This document shows, piece after piece, positions 1 to 7,502 of a stretch of DNA of 18,465 nucleotides. A program made the position numbers and the translations under genes. The DNA is from Marinosulfonomonas sp. (lineage in GTDB: Bacteria > Pseudomonadota > Alphaproteobacteria > Rhodobacterales > Rhodobacteraceae). The notes under the pieces are model-generated. The model did not search any database and was not told the DNA's origin. It saw only the letters and a list, made by a program, of their open reading frames with translations. Every line of letters starts with the position of its first letter. The first letter of the stretch is position 1. Where the stretch lies: assembly GCA_022712735.1 (NCBI GenBank), contig JAFLKA010000492.1, forward strand, positions 1 to 18,465, written 5' to 3'.

Positions 1-2
1 TG

Positions 3-2099
3 GTGTTCCTTGTGCTGTGGCTATTCTTCGGGTTCCGGTTTTCATTCTGGGTCGTGATGGGCTTGCCGGTTTCATTCATGGGCGGCGTCGCTTTGATGGC
101 GCTTGTCGGCTATTCGCTAAATCTGATGACAACGCTGGGCCTGTTGATCGTGATCGGTTTGCTGATGGACGATGCGATCGTCATTTCGGAAAACATCGCC
201 CGTTTGCGCGAAAAGGGCCGCAGCCCGCTCGAGGCTGCGACCGAAGGGGCCGCGCAGGTGTTTCCTAACGTGATGGCCTCGTTTGCCACCACCGCAATGA
301 TCTTTGGCTCGCTCGCCTTTCTGTCTGGCGACCTGGGGGCGGTGTTGCGCGTTGTGCCGGTGGTGATGTTGTTTGTCCTAATGGTGTCATTGGTCGAGGC
401 ATTCCTGATCCTGCCACACCATCTGGTTCACACGCTTGAGGTGCAAAAGAAACCGGGCCGCGTGCGGGCGTGGGTTGAAAAATCTATGAACTGGATGCGT
501 GATGAGGCCGTTGGCCCAATCGTCGATCTAACCATCCGCTGGCGCTATGCCACGGCAGGCGTGGCCTTTGCGATACTGCTGGTTTCCGCCAGCATGCTGG
601 CAGGTGGCTATCTGAAATTCACCGCCTTTCCCGAACTGGATGGCGACACCATCGTGGCGCGGGTTCTGCTGCCGCAGGGCACCCCACTGGCGCGCACCGA
701 AATTGTTGTGGCCCAGCTTGAGGCGGGACTGGACAAGGTCAACAAAGAATTGTCACCGCAACAGCCCGACCGTGCCGAGCTGATTCAGCATGTTTCGGTT
801 TTCTACGGAGTCAATCGTGATGCGTTTGAAACAGGCGCGCATGTGGTCACAGTCAGCGTTGATCTGTTGCCATCAGCCGACCGCATCAGCCGCCCCGACG
901 CCATCATGGAGCTATGGCGCAACACCGTTGGCCCGCTGCCCGATGTCCTAAGTTTGAAATTCGCGGAATCCACTATGGGGCCTGCCGGCATCGCCATTGA
1001 TCTGCGCCTGAAGGGTGATGATCTGGTGGCGCTGAAATCTGCTGCAATCGAATTGCAGGACTGGGTCTGGCAATATCAGGGCGTGACTTCGGTTATGGAT
1101 GATCTGCGCCCCGGCAAACGCGAAATCCAGATCAGACTAAACAATGCGGCGGGCCCAATGGGTATCACGGCCGCGATGATCGCCGATCAGTTGCGAGGTG
1201 CTTATTTCGGCACCACGGTCAGCGAAATGCAGGTCAACGGGCAGTTGCTTGAGGTGACAGCCCAGTTCGCCGATGCAGATCAGGAAAGTTTTGCCAGATT
1301 TGACACATTCATCATAACCCGACCCGATGGATCCTTTGTTCCGCTTAGCGTGGTGGCCGACGTTGAAATCGGCCAAGGCTATAGCCGAATTAACCACGAA
1401 AACGGTATCCGCACCGTTACCGTTCAAGGCACCATTGATACACGGATTGCCAACTCGAACGCGATTGTCAGCGATACCCTGTCAAAAATTGTGCCGGACC
1501 TTATGGAGCGTTACCCCGGCGTTCATATCGATGTTGAAGGCCAGAATGCCGAGGCGGGGAAGACCCAGAAATCCATGCTCAAGGGGTTCATGATTGGTCT
1601 GGTTGGTGTCTTCTTGCTGCTCAGCTTTTTGTTCCGCTCATATGTGGAGCCGATTGTGGTGATGTTGATCATCCCCCTGTCACTGTCCGGATCGATTTTT
1701 GGCCATATGGCAATGGGGCTGGATTTTTCGATGCCCAGCATGCTGGGGTTTGTCGCGCTGGCGGGGGTTGTGGTGAACAACTCGATCCTGCTGGTTGATT
1801 TCGTCAAACACGAGCACGGTGATTCCATGACGGTGGCTATCGCTGCTGGGCGCGCCGCCCGTGCCCGTTTCCGCGCGATTTTCCTGACCACCACCACCAC
1901 AATCGCTGGCATATTACCGATCCTGACGGAAACCAGCCTTCAGGCACAAATCCTGATCCCGCTGGTGGCCAGCCTTGCATTTGGCCTGCTGTCAGCCAGC
2001 CTTATCGTGTTGTTCGCCCTGCCCGCCATCTATGCAATTCTGGACGATATGGGGCTAAGCACTTTGGCCAAAGAACGCAAACAGGCGGCGGGAAAATAG
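3..2099 (+). CDS. RND-family efflux transporter permease, C-terminal part (5' end outside window)
   Basis: Inner-membrane proton-driven pump of the AcrB/HAE1-like RND superfamily. About 698 of the usual 1,020-1,050 residues are visible; the reading frame is open at the window edge, so the first codon shown is not the true start. The first segment corresponds to TM3-TM6, with the TM4 proton-relay motif GLLMDDAIVISEN (Asp56-Asp57 of the visible part). A large periplasmic porter/docking domain follows at about 205-525, then TM8-TM12 from about 530 to 685. The TM10 region reads VVVNNSILLVDF, so the position of AcrB Lys940 is Asn here. The TM11 Arg and Thr cluster (ARFRAIFLTTTTT) is kept. The C-terminus is polar. 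Substrate cannot be told from sequence. Its membrane-fusion partner would normally lie upstream, outside the window. It converges on the ThDP-enzyme operon. Confidence 0.95.
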   Translation: MFLVLWLFFGFRFSFWVVMGLPVSFMGGVALMALVGYSLNLMTTLGLLIVIGLLMDDAIVISENIARLREKGRSPLEAATEGAAQVFPNVMASFATTAMIFGSLAFLSGDLGAVLRVVPVVMLFVLMVSLVEAFLILPHHLVHTLEVQKKPGRVRAWVEKSMNWMRDEAVGPIVDLTIRWRYATAGVAFAILLVSASMLAGGYLKFTAFPELDGDTIVARVLLPQGTPLARTEIVVAQLEAGLDKVNKELSPQQPDRAELIQHVSVFYGVNRDAFETGAHVVTVSVDLLPSADRISRPDAIMELWRNTVGPLPDVLSLKFAESTMGPAGIAIDLRLKGDDLVALKSAAIELQDWVWQYQGVTSVMDDLRPGKREIQIRLNNAAGPMGITAAMIADQLRGAYFGTTVSEMQVNGQLLEVTAQFADADQESFARFDTFIITRPDGSFVPLSVVADVEIGQGYSRINHENGIRTVTVQGTIDTRIANSNAIVSDTLSKIVPDLMERYPGVHIDVEGQNAEAGKTQKSMLKGFMIGLVGVFLLLSFLFRSYVEPIVVMLIIPLSLSGSIFGHMAMGLDFSMPSMLGFVALAGVVVNNSILLVDFVKHEHGDSMTVAIAAGRAARARFRAIFLTTTTTIAGILPILTETSLQAQILIPLVASLAFGLLSASLIVLFALPAIYAILDDMGLSTLAKERKQAAGK

Positions 2100-2112
2100 A
2101 CCACCGCCTGTT
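2080..2112. terminator. Inverted repeat between convergent genes, candidate bidirectional terminator
   Basis: A perfect 9-bp inverted repeat, AACAGGCGG at 2080-2088 and CCGCCTGTT at 2104-2112, encloses a 15-nt loop. The left arm lies inside the last codons of the RND gene and the right arm in the 27-bp gap before the stop of the convergent ThDP-enzyme gene. On the + strand the stem is followed by ATTTAA, a weak U-tract; on the - strand the tail is not U-rich. It probably ends RND transcription and may slow transcripts from the other side. The role is inferred. Confidence 0.5.
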
Positions 2113-2126
2113 ATTTAACTAGCAGA

Positions 2127-3857
2127 TTAGGCGATGCGATCACCTTTTTTGATCTTGACCGTCCGGTTATCGACCGCTGGCAGCATGCGTGCCGGATCAC
2201 GGGTGATCATCACGTCAATCACCGTAGGCCGACCGGTCTCCGCAAACGCTTCGGCCAGTGCGGGGGCCAGTTCATCGGGGGTTTCCACCCTGATTCCGTG
2301 GCAACCCATCGCCTCGGCGACATTGGCGTAATTGGTTTCAGACAGGTCCGAGGATTGGTAATTCCCCTCGCCATACATCAGGTGTTGCAGCGCCTTCACG
2401 TAGCCCGAGGCAGCGTTGTTCACCACTATGATGGTGACGCCCAAATTCATCCGCCGCGCGGTTTCCAACTCGCCCAGCACCATGTTGAAACCACCGTCCC
2501 CCGTCAGGCCAACCACCACCGCACCGGGCGCGGCCAGTTGCGCACCCATCGCGCCGGGCAGACCGTAACCGATAGAGGCAAAGCCGCGGTCCGGCACAAA
2601 GGCGCGGGTGGCTTTTTTGGTGTCGAACAGCAAGCCGCCCCAATGGGCCGCAAAACCACCATCGGCAATCAGGTAGCCATCCTCGGGCAGCGCTTTGTTG
2701 ATTTCAGTGATCAGGCGGGCCATGTGAACGGGGGATTCGTCAGAATAGAGCCGCTCGGAAACATCCTTGCGCCACGCTTCCATTGCCATCGGAATTTCGG
2801 CCAGATACGCCGTGCGACTGGCTTTTTGTTGCGCCGCATTACCATTCAACGCTGCTGAAATATCCTCAAGACCTGCCTTGGCATCGCCCCATAGGCGCAG
2901 AGTTGGTTGATAGGTGCGGCCCATCTCCTCGGCCACGGAATCCAGATGGATCACTCGCGCACCCACCGCCGGAATCGAATACCGCTTGGTGGCGATTTCG
3001 CCCAGTTTGCAACCGACTACCAACAGGCAATCGCTTTTCTCGATCAGGTCATTCGCAATCCGGTCATAGCGCCCGAACAACCCAGCACTAAGCGGGCTGT
3101 TGCAAGCAATAGCGCCCTTGCCGGTCAGCGTGTGGGCCACAGGAATGCCGCAAGCCTCGGCAAGATCGGTCACCGCAGATTGCGCGCCCGACAGGTGGAT
3201 ACCCCCGCCGACCAACAACATCGGACGTTTGGCAGCGGCAAGCATTTTGGCCGCTTCAACCACACCATCCGCATCGGGGCGACAACGGATTGCCGGTATC
3301 TGGCAATGCGCCGGATCAGCCACAAAATCGCTTTCCATAAATTCGAACACCCCGTGCGCCACGTCTTCGGGCACGGAAACCACCACTGGGCCGGGGCGGC
3401 CAGATGTGGCCAGCATAAAGGCACGGCGGATCATCTCAGGTATCCGCGCCACCGATTCAACCCGCAGCAATTCCTTACAGGCAGGCCGCAGGATGGTGAC
3501 CTGATCTGTCTCCTGCGTCATGTTTTTGCCCGCATGATCGCGGTTCGCATCACCAATGATCGCAACGATGGGTGATCCCGCATTCAGCGCCTCGACCAAT
3601 CCGGTGACAAGGTTTGTCGCCCCAGGCCCAAGCGTGGCATCGACCAGCCCAACGCGGTTTGAAACCTTGGCATAAGCGTCCGCCGCAAACACCGCGCAAC
3701 GCTCGTCATTGATCAGGTTGTGGTTCAGCCCTAATCGGCGCGCCGCATCATAAAACGGCAGCAATTGAAAGCCGCCCATGCCAAACATCGGGCCAGCATT
3801 ATGGGCCAGCAACATCCGTGCGATGGCTTCACCACCTGTCATTTCTTCCATACTCAT
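2127..3857 (-). CDS. Acetolactate synthase-like ThDP-dependent enzyme
   Basis: 576-residue cytosolic enzyme of the POX/ALS-type thiamine diphosphate family. Visible domains are an N-terminal PYR domain (about 5-170), a central Rossmann-like domain (about 195-330) and a C-terminal PP domain (about 385-560). The catalytic glutamate that activates ThDP is Glu52 in NDERCAVFAAD. The Mg-ThDP motif starts GDGG at 453-456 and ends with the Asn pair 480-481. Family members decarboxylate a 2-oxoacid and pass the carbanion to an acceptor (acetolactate synthase, sulfoacetaldehyde acetyltransferase, glyoxylate carboligase, benzoylformate decarboxylase). I cannot assign it to one of these, and I see no ilvN-type regulatory subunit gene beside it, so a catabolic role is likelier than valine/isoleucine synthesis. 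The start codon overlaps the E1-beta stop by 4 nt (ATGA), so it is translationally coupled and last in the operon. Confidence 0.9.
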   Translation of the reverse strand: MSMEEMTGGEAIARMLLAHNAGPMFGMGGFQLLPFYDAARRLGLNHNLINDERCAVFAADAYAKVSNRVGLVDATLGPGATNLVTGLVEALNAGSPIVAIIGDANRDHAGKNMTQETDQVTILRPACKELLRVESVARIPEMIRRAFMLATSGRPGPVVVSVPEDVAHGVFEFMESDFVADPAHCQIPAIRCRPDADGVVEAAKMLAAAKRPMLLVGGGIHLSGAQSAVTDLAEACGIPVAHTLTGKGAIACNSPLSAGLFGRYDRIANDLIEKSDCLLVVGCKLGEIATKRYSIPAVGARVIHLDSVAEEMGRTYQPTLRLWGDAKAGLEDISAALNGNAAQQKASRTAYLAEIPMAMEAWRKDVSERLYSDESPVHMARLITEINKALPEDGYLIADGGFAAHWGGLLFDTKKATRAFVPDRGFASIGYGLPGAMGAQLAAPGAVVVGLTGDGGFNMVLGELETARRMNLGVTIIVVNNAASGYVKALQHLMYGEGNYQSSDLSETNYANVAEAMGCHGIRVETPDELAPALAEAFAETGRPTVIDVMITRDPARMLPAVDNRTVKIKKGDRIA

Positions 3858-4825
3858 TTTCCCAATGTCTCCTGTGCTGCGGTGACGATCATCGCCTCTG
3901 TCACCCGCATTTTATCTTCTAGATTTGGCGCATAAGCGACCAAGGAGCGCGGTGCACCCAAGCGTCTAACCGGCCCGCGCAATGCGTCGCCTGCCTGCTC
4001 GACTACCGTCGCAACCACCTCGGCCCCGAAACCGCCAACAGCCACCGATTCATGCGCCACAACCAAGCGGCCGGTTTTGCGCACTGATGCGATCACCGCC
4101 TTTTTGTCCCACGGCCACAGGCTGCGCAGGTCGATCACCTCGGCGTCTACACCGTGCGCCGCTAATGTCTCGGCGGCCTGCACACACAGGTTCGCCGTGT
4201 CCGACCAGCTAACAATCGTCACGTCCGCGCCAACACGCCGAATGGCCGCTTTTCCCAATGTGACCTCGAGCGACGTATCCACCTCGCCCTCCATGCCCCA
4301 GATGTTTTTATGCTCCAGATAAACCACGGGATCATCGCATTTGATCGCCGCCTTCATCATCGAATAATTGTCTTGCGGCGTGGCGGGACAAAGCACCACC
4401 AGCCCCGGAATATGCACATACCAGCTCTCGAGCGATTGCGAATGTTGTGCGGCGGATGAGCGCCACAAACCGATTGGTTTACGGATCACCATCGGCGCGC
4501 GGGACTGACCGCCAAACATGAAACGGGCCTTGGCGATCTGGTTGACCAGCTCGTCGGTGGCACAGAGTGCGAAATCAGAAAACCTCATTTCAACGATGGG
4601 CCGTGTGCCGACCATCGCCGCGCCAAAGGCAGCACCCATGATGGCTGCCTCGGAAATCGGCGTGTCGGCAATGCGGTCTTTGCCGAACTCTTCTTGCAGG
4701 CCCAGATACTGGCCAAACACCGAGCCACGGCCCAAATCTTCGCCCACACACCACACGGTTTCGTCCGCGTGCATCATCTCACGCACAGCCTCGCGGCTGG
4801 CCTCTACATAGGTCATTTTCACCAT
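3854..4825 (-). CDS. 2-oxoacid dehydrogenase E1 component, beta subunit (transketolase-like)
   Basis: 323-residue beta subunit of an alpha2beta2 E1 enzyme (pyruvate / acetoin / branched-chain 2-oxoacid dehydrogenase type). Features include the N-terminal GED (28-30), the ThDP-activating Glu59 in DTPISEA, the active-site His128 in QHSQSLE, and a C-terminal transketolase-C domain from about residue 195 with the typical DLRSLWPWD segment. Length fits the 320-340 residues of the family. The first ATG overlaps the alpha-subunit stop by 1 nt (TGATG), implying coupled translation and 1:1 assembly. A second in-frame ATG lies three codons later (MTYVEA) and could be the real start. No lipoyl E2 or dihydrolipoyl dehydrogenase gene is visible, so the electron or acyl acceptor is unknown. 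PdhB/AcoB-like naming is by family only. Confidence 0.92.
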   Translation of the reverse strand: MVKMTYVEASREAVREMMHADETVWCVGEDLGRGSVFGQYLGLQEEFGKDRIADTPISEAAIMGAAFGAAMVGTRPIVEMRFSDFALCATDELVNQIAKARFMFGGQSRAPMVIRKPIGLWRSSAAQHSQSLESWYVHIPGLVVLCPATPQDNYSMMKAAIKCDDPVVYLEHKNIWGMEGEVDTSLEVTLGKAAIRRVGADVTIVSWSDTANLCVQAAETLAAHGVDAEVIDLRSLWPWDKKAVIASVRKTGRLVVAHESVAVGGFGAEVVATVVEQAGDALRGPVRRLGAPRSLVAYAPNLEDKMRVTEAMIVTAAQETLGK

Positions 4826-5823
4826 CAGTATGCCTCCACTGTCGGGCTGCCGATGTCCTGAACATCCTCAAGCGCCATGTTGTCATTGGGGAATGGGCTG
4901 GCGGCTGCATCGGCCAACACTTGCATCATTTCTGCCTGTGCTTGCATGTGGATTTCATCCAGTTCCGCACCGCTTACCCCCATCGTGGCCAACACCGCAC
5001 GTTGGCGGACAATCGGATCGCTCTCCGCTTTCTTGCGTAACGCTTCGCCCTCTGGCCGATATCCGGCAGGGTCAAACGATGTGTGCCCCGTACGCCGATA
5101 AGTGATCGCGTGCAGCATTTCCGGACCACCACCGGCACGGATGCGGGCGGTGATTTGGGCGGTGACATTGGCCACCGCCTCGACATCATTGCCATCCACC
5201 GTGGTTGCCCGCAGGCCCAGTGCTTCGGCCCGCACTGCGGCACCCCCGCCACCTGTAACCGAGGCCGTCTTGGTGGTCGCAGAATACTGGTTGTCCTCGC
5301 AAACAAACAGGATTGGCAGATCGAACACCGAGGCCCAGTTCAACCCCTCAAGGAACGGCCCGCGATTGATTGCGCCATCGCCGAAAATATCGACAACGAT
5401 CCGTTTGCTACCCTGCAATTTGAACGCATGTGCAGCCCCCGCCGCGATGGTGATGTTGGCTCCGACCACGCCGTTAGCCCCCAGCATGCCAACGCCGAAA
5501 TCGGCGATATGCATCGAGCCGCCCTTACCGCCGCAGCAACCGCCTTCACGGCCCAACAACTCGCGCATCATCGCCAACCCGTCAGCCCCTTTGGCCAAGG
5601 TGTGCCCGTGCCCACGGTGCGTGGACAGCAGGATGTCGTCACGGTTGAAATTGCACATCACACCCGCCGCCACGCCCTCTTGACCAATCGAGGGGTGGAT
5701 CGCGCCCAGCACCAATCTGTCGCGTTCAGCTGCCAGACAGGCCTGTTCTTCAAACGCACGGATTCGCTCCATCATGGTCAGCAAATCGCGGGCACGTTTG
5801 GTGTTATGATCTGATGTTGTCAT
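4825..5823 (-). CDS. 2-oxoacid dehydrogenase E1 component, alpha subunit
   Basis: 332-residue alpha subunit that binds ThDP with the beta subunit encoded next to it. Key motifs are THRGHGH (68-74), the glycine-rich GGKGGSMHIAD segment around 98-108, and the ThDP/Mg motif from GDG (148-150) to EDN (176-178). The loop TYRRTGHTSFDPAGYRP corresponds to the region of PDH E1-alpha that holds the ordered active-site loop. The compact length resembles acetoin dehydrogenase AcoA or gram-positive PdhA more than mitochondrial forms. It starts 2 nt after the stop of the upstream IclR gene, so it lies in the same transcript. The acid it decarboxylates cannot be read from the sequence; the IclR gene and the ALS-like gene in the operon suggest an inducible catabolic substrate rather than bulk pyruvate oxidation. 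Confidence 0.92.
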   Translation of the reverse strand: MTTSDHNTKRARDLLTMMERIRAFEEQACLAAERDRLVLGAIHPSIGQEGVAAGVMCNFNRDDILLSTHRGHGHTLAKGADGLAMMRELLGREGGCCGGKGGSMHIADFGVGMLGANGVVGANITIAAGAAHAFKLQGSKRIVVDIFGDGAINRGPFLEGLNWASVFDLPILFVCEDNQYSATTKTASVTGGGGAAVRAEALGLRATTVDGNDVEAVANVTAQITARIRAGGGPEMLHAITYRRTGHTSFDPAGYRPEGEALRKKAESDPIVRQRAVLATMGVSGAELDEIHMQAQAEMMQVLADAAASPFPNDNMALEDVQDIGSPTVEAY

Positions 5824-5825
5824 CT

Positions 5826-6599
5826 CTATCCTTGCTCCATTTCATCCATCCGGCGCGCCAATAGCGTCGCTTCCTGCGTTAAGGCAGGCATGAGTATCTC
5901 GGTGATCCGCTCAGGGGTCATTCGGGCATCAACCGCGCCAATTGCCAGTGCTGCGACGACACGATTGGTTGCGGTGATGACCGGCACCGAAACGGCACTT
6001 GTTCCGGCCACAATCCGCCCGATATTGGCGGCATAACCCGTATCCTGATAGGCGCTAAACCCCGCCGAAATATCCGCATCAGTGATGCCATATTCAGCCA
6101 TCCAGCCTTGGTTGGCCGCAAGGATCGAGATGCGTTTTGCATCGCCCAACGCGCAAAACAGTGCTAGCGCCCCCGCCCCAACCCCCATCGGACGCCTATC
6201 GCCAATGTTCAGGGTCAATGTGCGGATCGGATAGGCCCCGGTCGCCCGCGCTACGCAGATCGCCGTCGCGCCTTCGGGGACCGACAGGAAAACCGTGTCT
6301 TCTGACAAGGCCGCCAACCGCGCCATGCCGCGTTGCGCCATGCCTGCGATATTGCTGCGAGCAGCTGTTAGGGAGATTTGCGCCAGTTTGTGGCCCAACA
6401 GGTATAGGCGGCTTTCAGGGTCCTGAAACACAAACCCGACGTCCTGCATATTAGCCAGAACCCGAAATGCGGTGGTTTTGGAAAACCCGCTGCGTTCGAC
6501 AATCTGGTTCAGCGCCAGCCCGTCGGGGGCCAGTGTCAGCACATCAATGATGCGGGCTGCGCGGGCGATGGACCCTGTTATCGCTGCAATTTCCGTCAT
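5826..6599 (-). CDS. IclR-family transcriptional regulator (first of two)
   Basis: 257-residue regulator with an N-terminal winged helix-turn-helix (about 8-68, with GFSKTTAFRVLANMQ as the likely recognition helix) and a C-terminal GAF-like effector domain (about 80-250). Other signs of the family are RRPMGVGAGALALF and ISAGFSAYQDTGYA. IclR proteins bind small acids or aromatic/sugar-acid ligands and repress or activate an adjacent operon, often autogenously. It is the first gene of the operon with E1-alpha, E1-beta and the ALS-like enzyme, and is divergent from the duplicated-protein gene. The 76-bp gap holds two palindromes suited to a dimeric IclR protein. Ligand unknown. Confidence 0.93.
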   Translation of the reverse strand: MTEIAAITGSIARAARIIDVLTLAPDGLALNQIVERSGFSKTTAFRVLANMQDVGFVFQDPESRLYLLGHKLAQISLTAARSNIAGMAQRGMARLAALSEDTVFLSVPEGATAICVARATGAYPIRTLTLNIGDRRPMGVGAGALALFCALGDAKRISILAANQGWMAEYGITDADISAGFSAYQDTGYAANIGRIVAGTSAVSVPVITATNRVVAALAIGAVDARMTPERITEILMPALTQEATLLARRMDEMEQG

Positions 6600-6675
6600 G
6601 CCCCACCATTATTCCGTTTATCGGAACGATACGTTCTGTTATGGTGTAATTCATTCAAAGCGCGAGTCAAGAACC
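6600..6675. promoter_or_regulatory. Divergent promoter region with two overlapping palindromes (candidate IclR operators)
   Basis: The gap between the IclR gene and the divergent duplicated-protein gene contains TTCCG-TTTAT-CGGAA (6612-6626) and, overlapping it, GAACG-ATA-CGTTC (6624-6636). Both are perfect 5-bp-arm inverted repeats, with centres at 6619 and 6630, 11 bp or about one helical turn apart, so two dimers could bind on the same or a nearby face. A 15-bp dyad with short arms is typical of IclR-family sites. The position, within 12-40 bp of the IclR start codon, fits autoregulation plus control of both divergent transcripts. I could not define a convincing -35/-10 pair on either strand. 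Confidence 0.6.
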
Positions 6676-7470
6676 ATGACCATCGAATTACTGGATTCCA
6701 TCACTGACGCCACCGATACAACGGTTGGCAAAATCGTGGTCAGCGGGTCGCACGGCGGCATGTATCCGGCAGCCGTGGCCTCACTGGCGCGGGCACGGGC
6801 GGCTTTGTTCAATGATGCGGGCATCGGGCTGGATCAGGCCGGTGTCGAGGGGGTTTTGGCACTGGCCGATGCGGGTATGGCGGCGGCAGGGGTGGATTGC
6901 AACACCTGCCATATAGGATCAGCCCGCGACACGCTAGAGCGGGGCATTATCAGCGTGGTTAATCCGATTGCCACAAGCTTGGGGCTCACTGTTGGTATGT
7001 CCGCGACTAAAGCCCTCGAATTGCTGGCCAACGTGCCACAACCCCATGCAACACTAAAGCCATACGCCGAGGCCCGCCAAACTGTCACCATCGGTGCAGA
7101 TGGCCTTACGGCAGAACTTCTCGACTCGGCTTCGCTGGTCAACGCCAGCGACACAGGCAAAATCGTGATTACCGGATCACACGGCGGTCTGATTGGCTTT
7201 GATCCGACCCGTGCGATCAAAGCCCCTGTTCGCATCGCCGTCTTTAACGACGCAGGGTTTGGGGCGGATAACATCGGCACCACACGCCTGCCCGCACTTG
7301 AGGCCCGCACCATCGCCGCCGTTACTGTGTCCTGCGAAACAGCCCGTATTGGCGACGCTGCTTCAGCTTTGGAAACCGGTATTATATCAGCCCTGAACCC
7401 ATCCGCCCAACAGGCGGGTGCCGCCATAGATATGCCTCTGTTCACTTGGCTATCTACCCTTGAGCGCTAG
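6676..7470 (+). CDS. Uncharacterised protein with internal duplication (two GSHGG...FNDAG...GIIS repeats)
   Basis: 264-residue protein of unknown function. Two halves align: residues 18-96 and 161-241, offset about 143. Each half carries, in order, GKIV(V/I)(S/T)GSHGG (His26 and His169), a hydrophobic strand ending FNDAG(I/F)G (45-51 and 190-196), (H/R)IG(S/D)A (79-83 and 224-228) and GIIS..NP (90-97 and 235-242). The alternation of hydrophobic strand, glycine loop and Asp suggests an alpha/beta fold with a bound phosphate or metal, but that is a guess. No signal peptide or membrane segment. I chose the ATG at 6676 because earlier in-frame codons overlap the divergent IclR gene and the operator; the ribosome binding site is weak. 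Its position, divergent from ThDP enzymes under an IclR regulator, suggests it acts in that pathway. Confidence 0.85.
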   Translation: MTIELLDSITDATDTTVGKIVVSGSHGGMYPAAVASLARARAALFNDAGIGLDQAGVEGVLALADAGMAAAGVDCNTCHIGSARDTLERGIISVVNPIATSLGLTVGMSATKALELLANVPQPHATLKPYAEARQTVTIGADGLTAELLDSASLVNASDTGKIVITGSHGGLIGFDPTRAIKAPVRIAVFNDAGFGADNIGTTRLPALEARTIAAVTVSCETARIGDAASALETGIISALNPSAQQAGAAIDMPLFTWLSTLER

Positions 7471-7502
7471 ACAGATAACGATACAACCGCTATCCGTTTC
7501 CC

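Noticed and set aside
2127..3857. Housekeeping acetolactate synthase IlvB
   Set aside because: No IlvN-type subunit follows and the operon partners are an IclR regulator and E1 subunits; kept as ALS-like only.
3982..5814. Several 76-243 aa + strand frames opposite the E1 genes
   Set aside because: Antisense shadows of well-supported genes caused by GC-biased codon positions; no recognisable domains.
6472..6675. Upstream extension of the duplicated-protein gene
   Set aside because: It would overlap the divergent IclR gene and the operator; the protein motifs begin only after the ATG at 6676.
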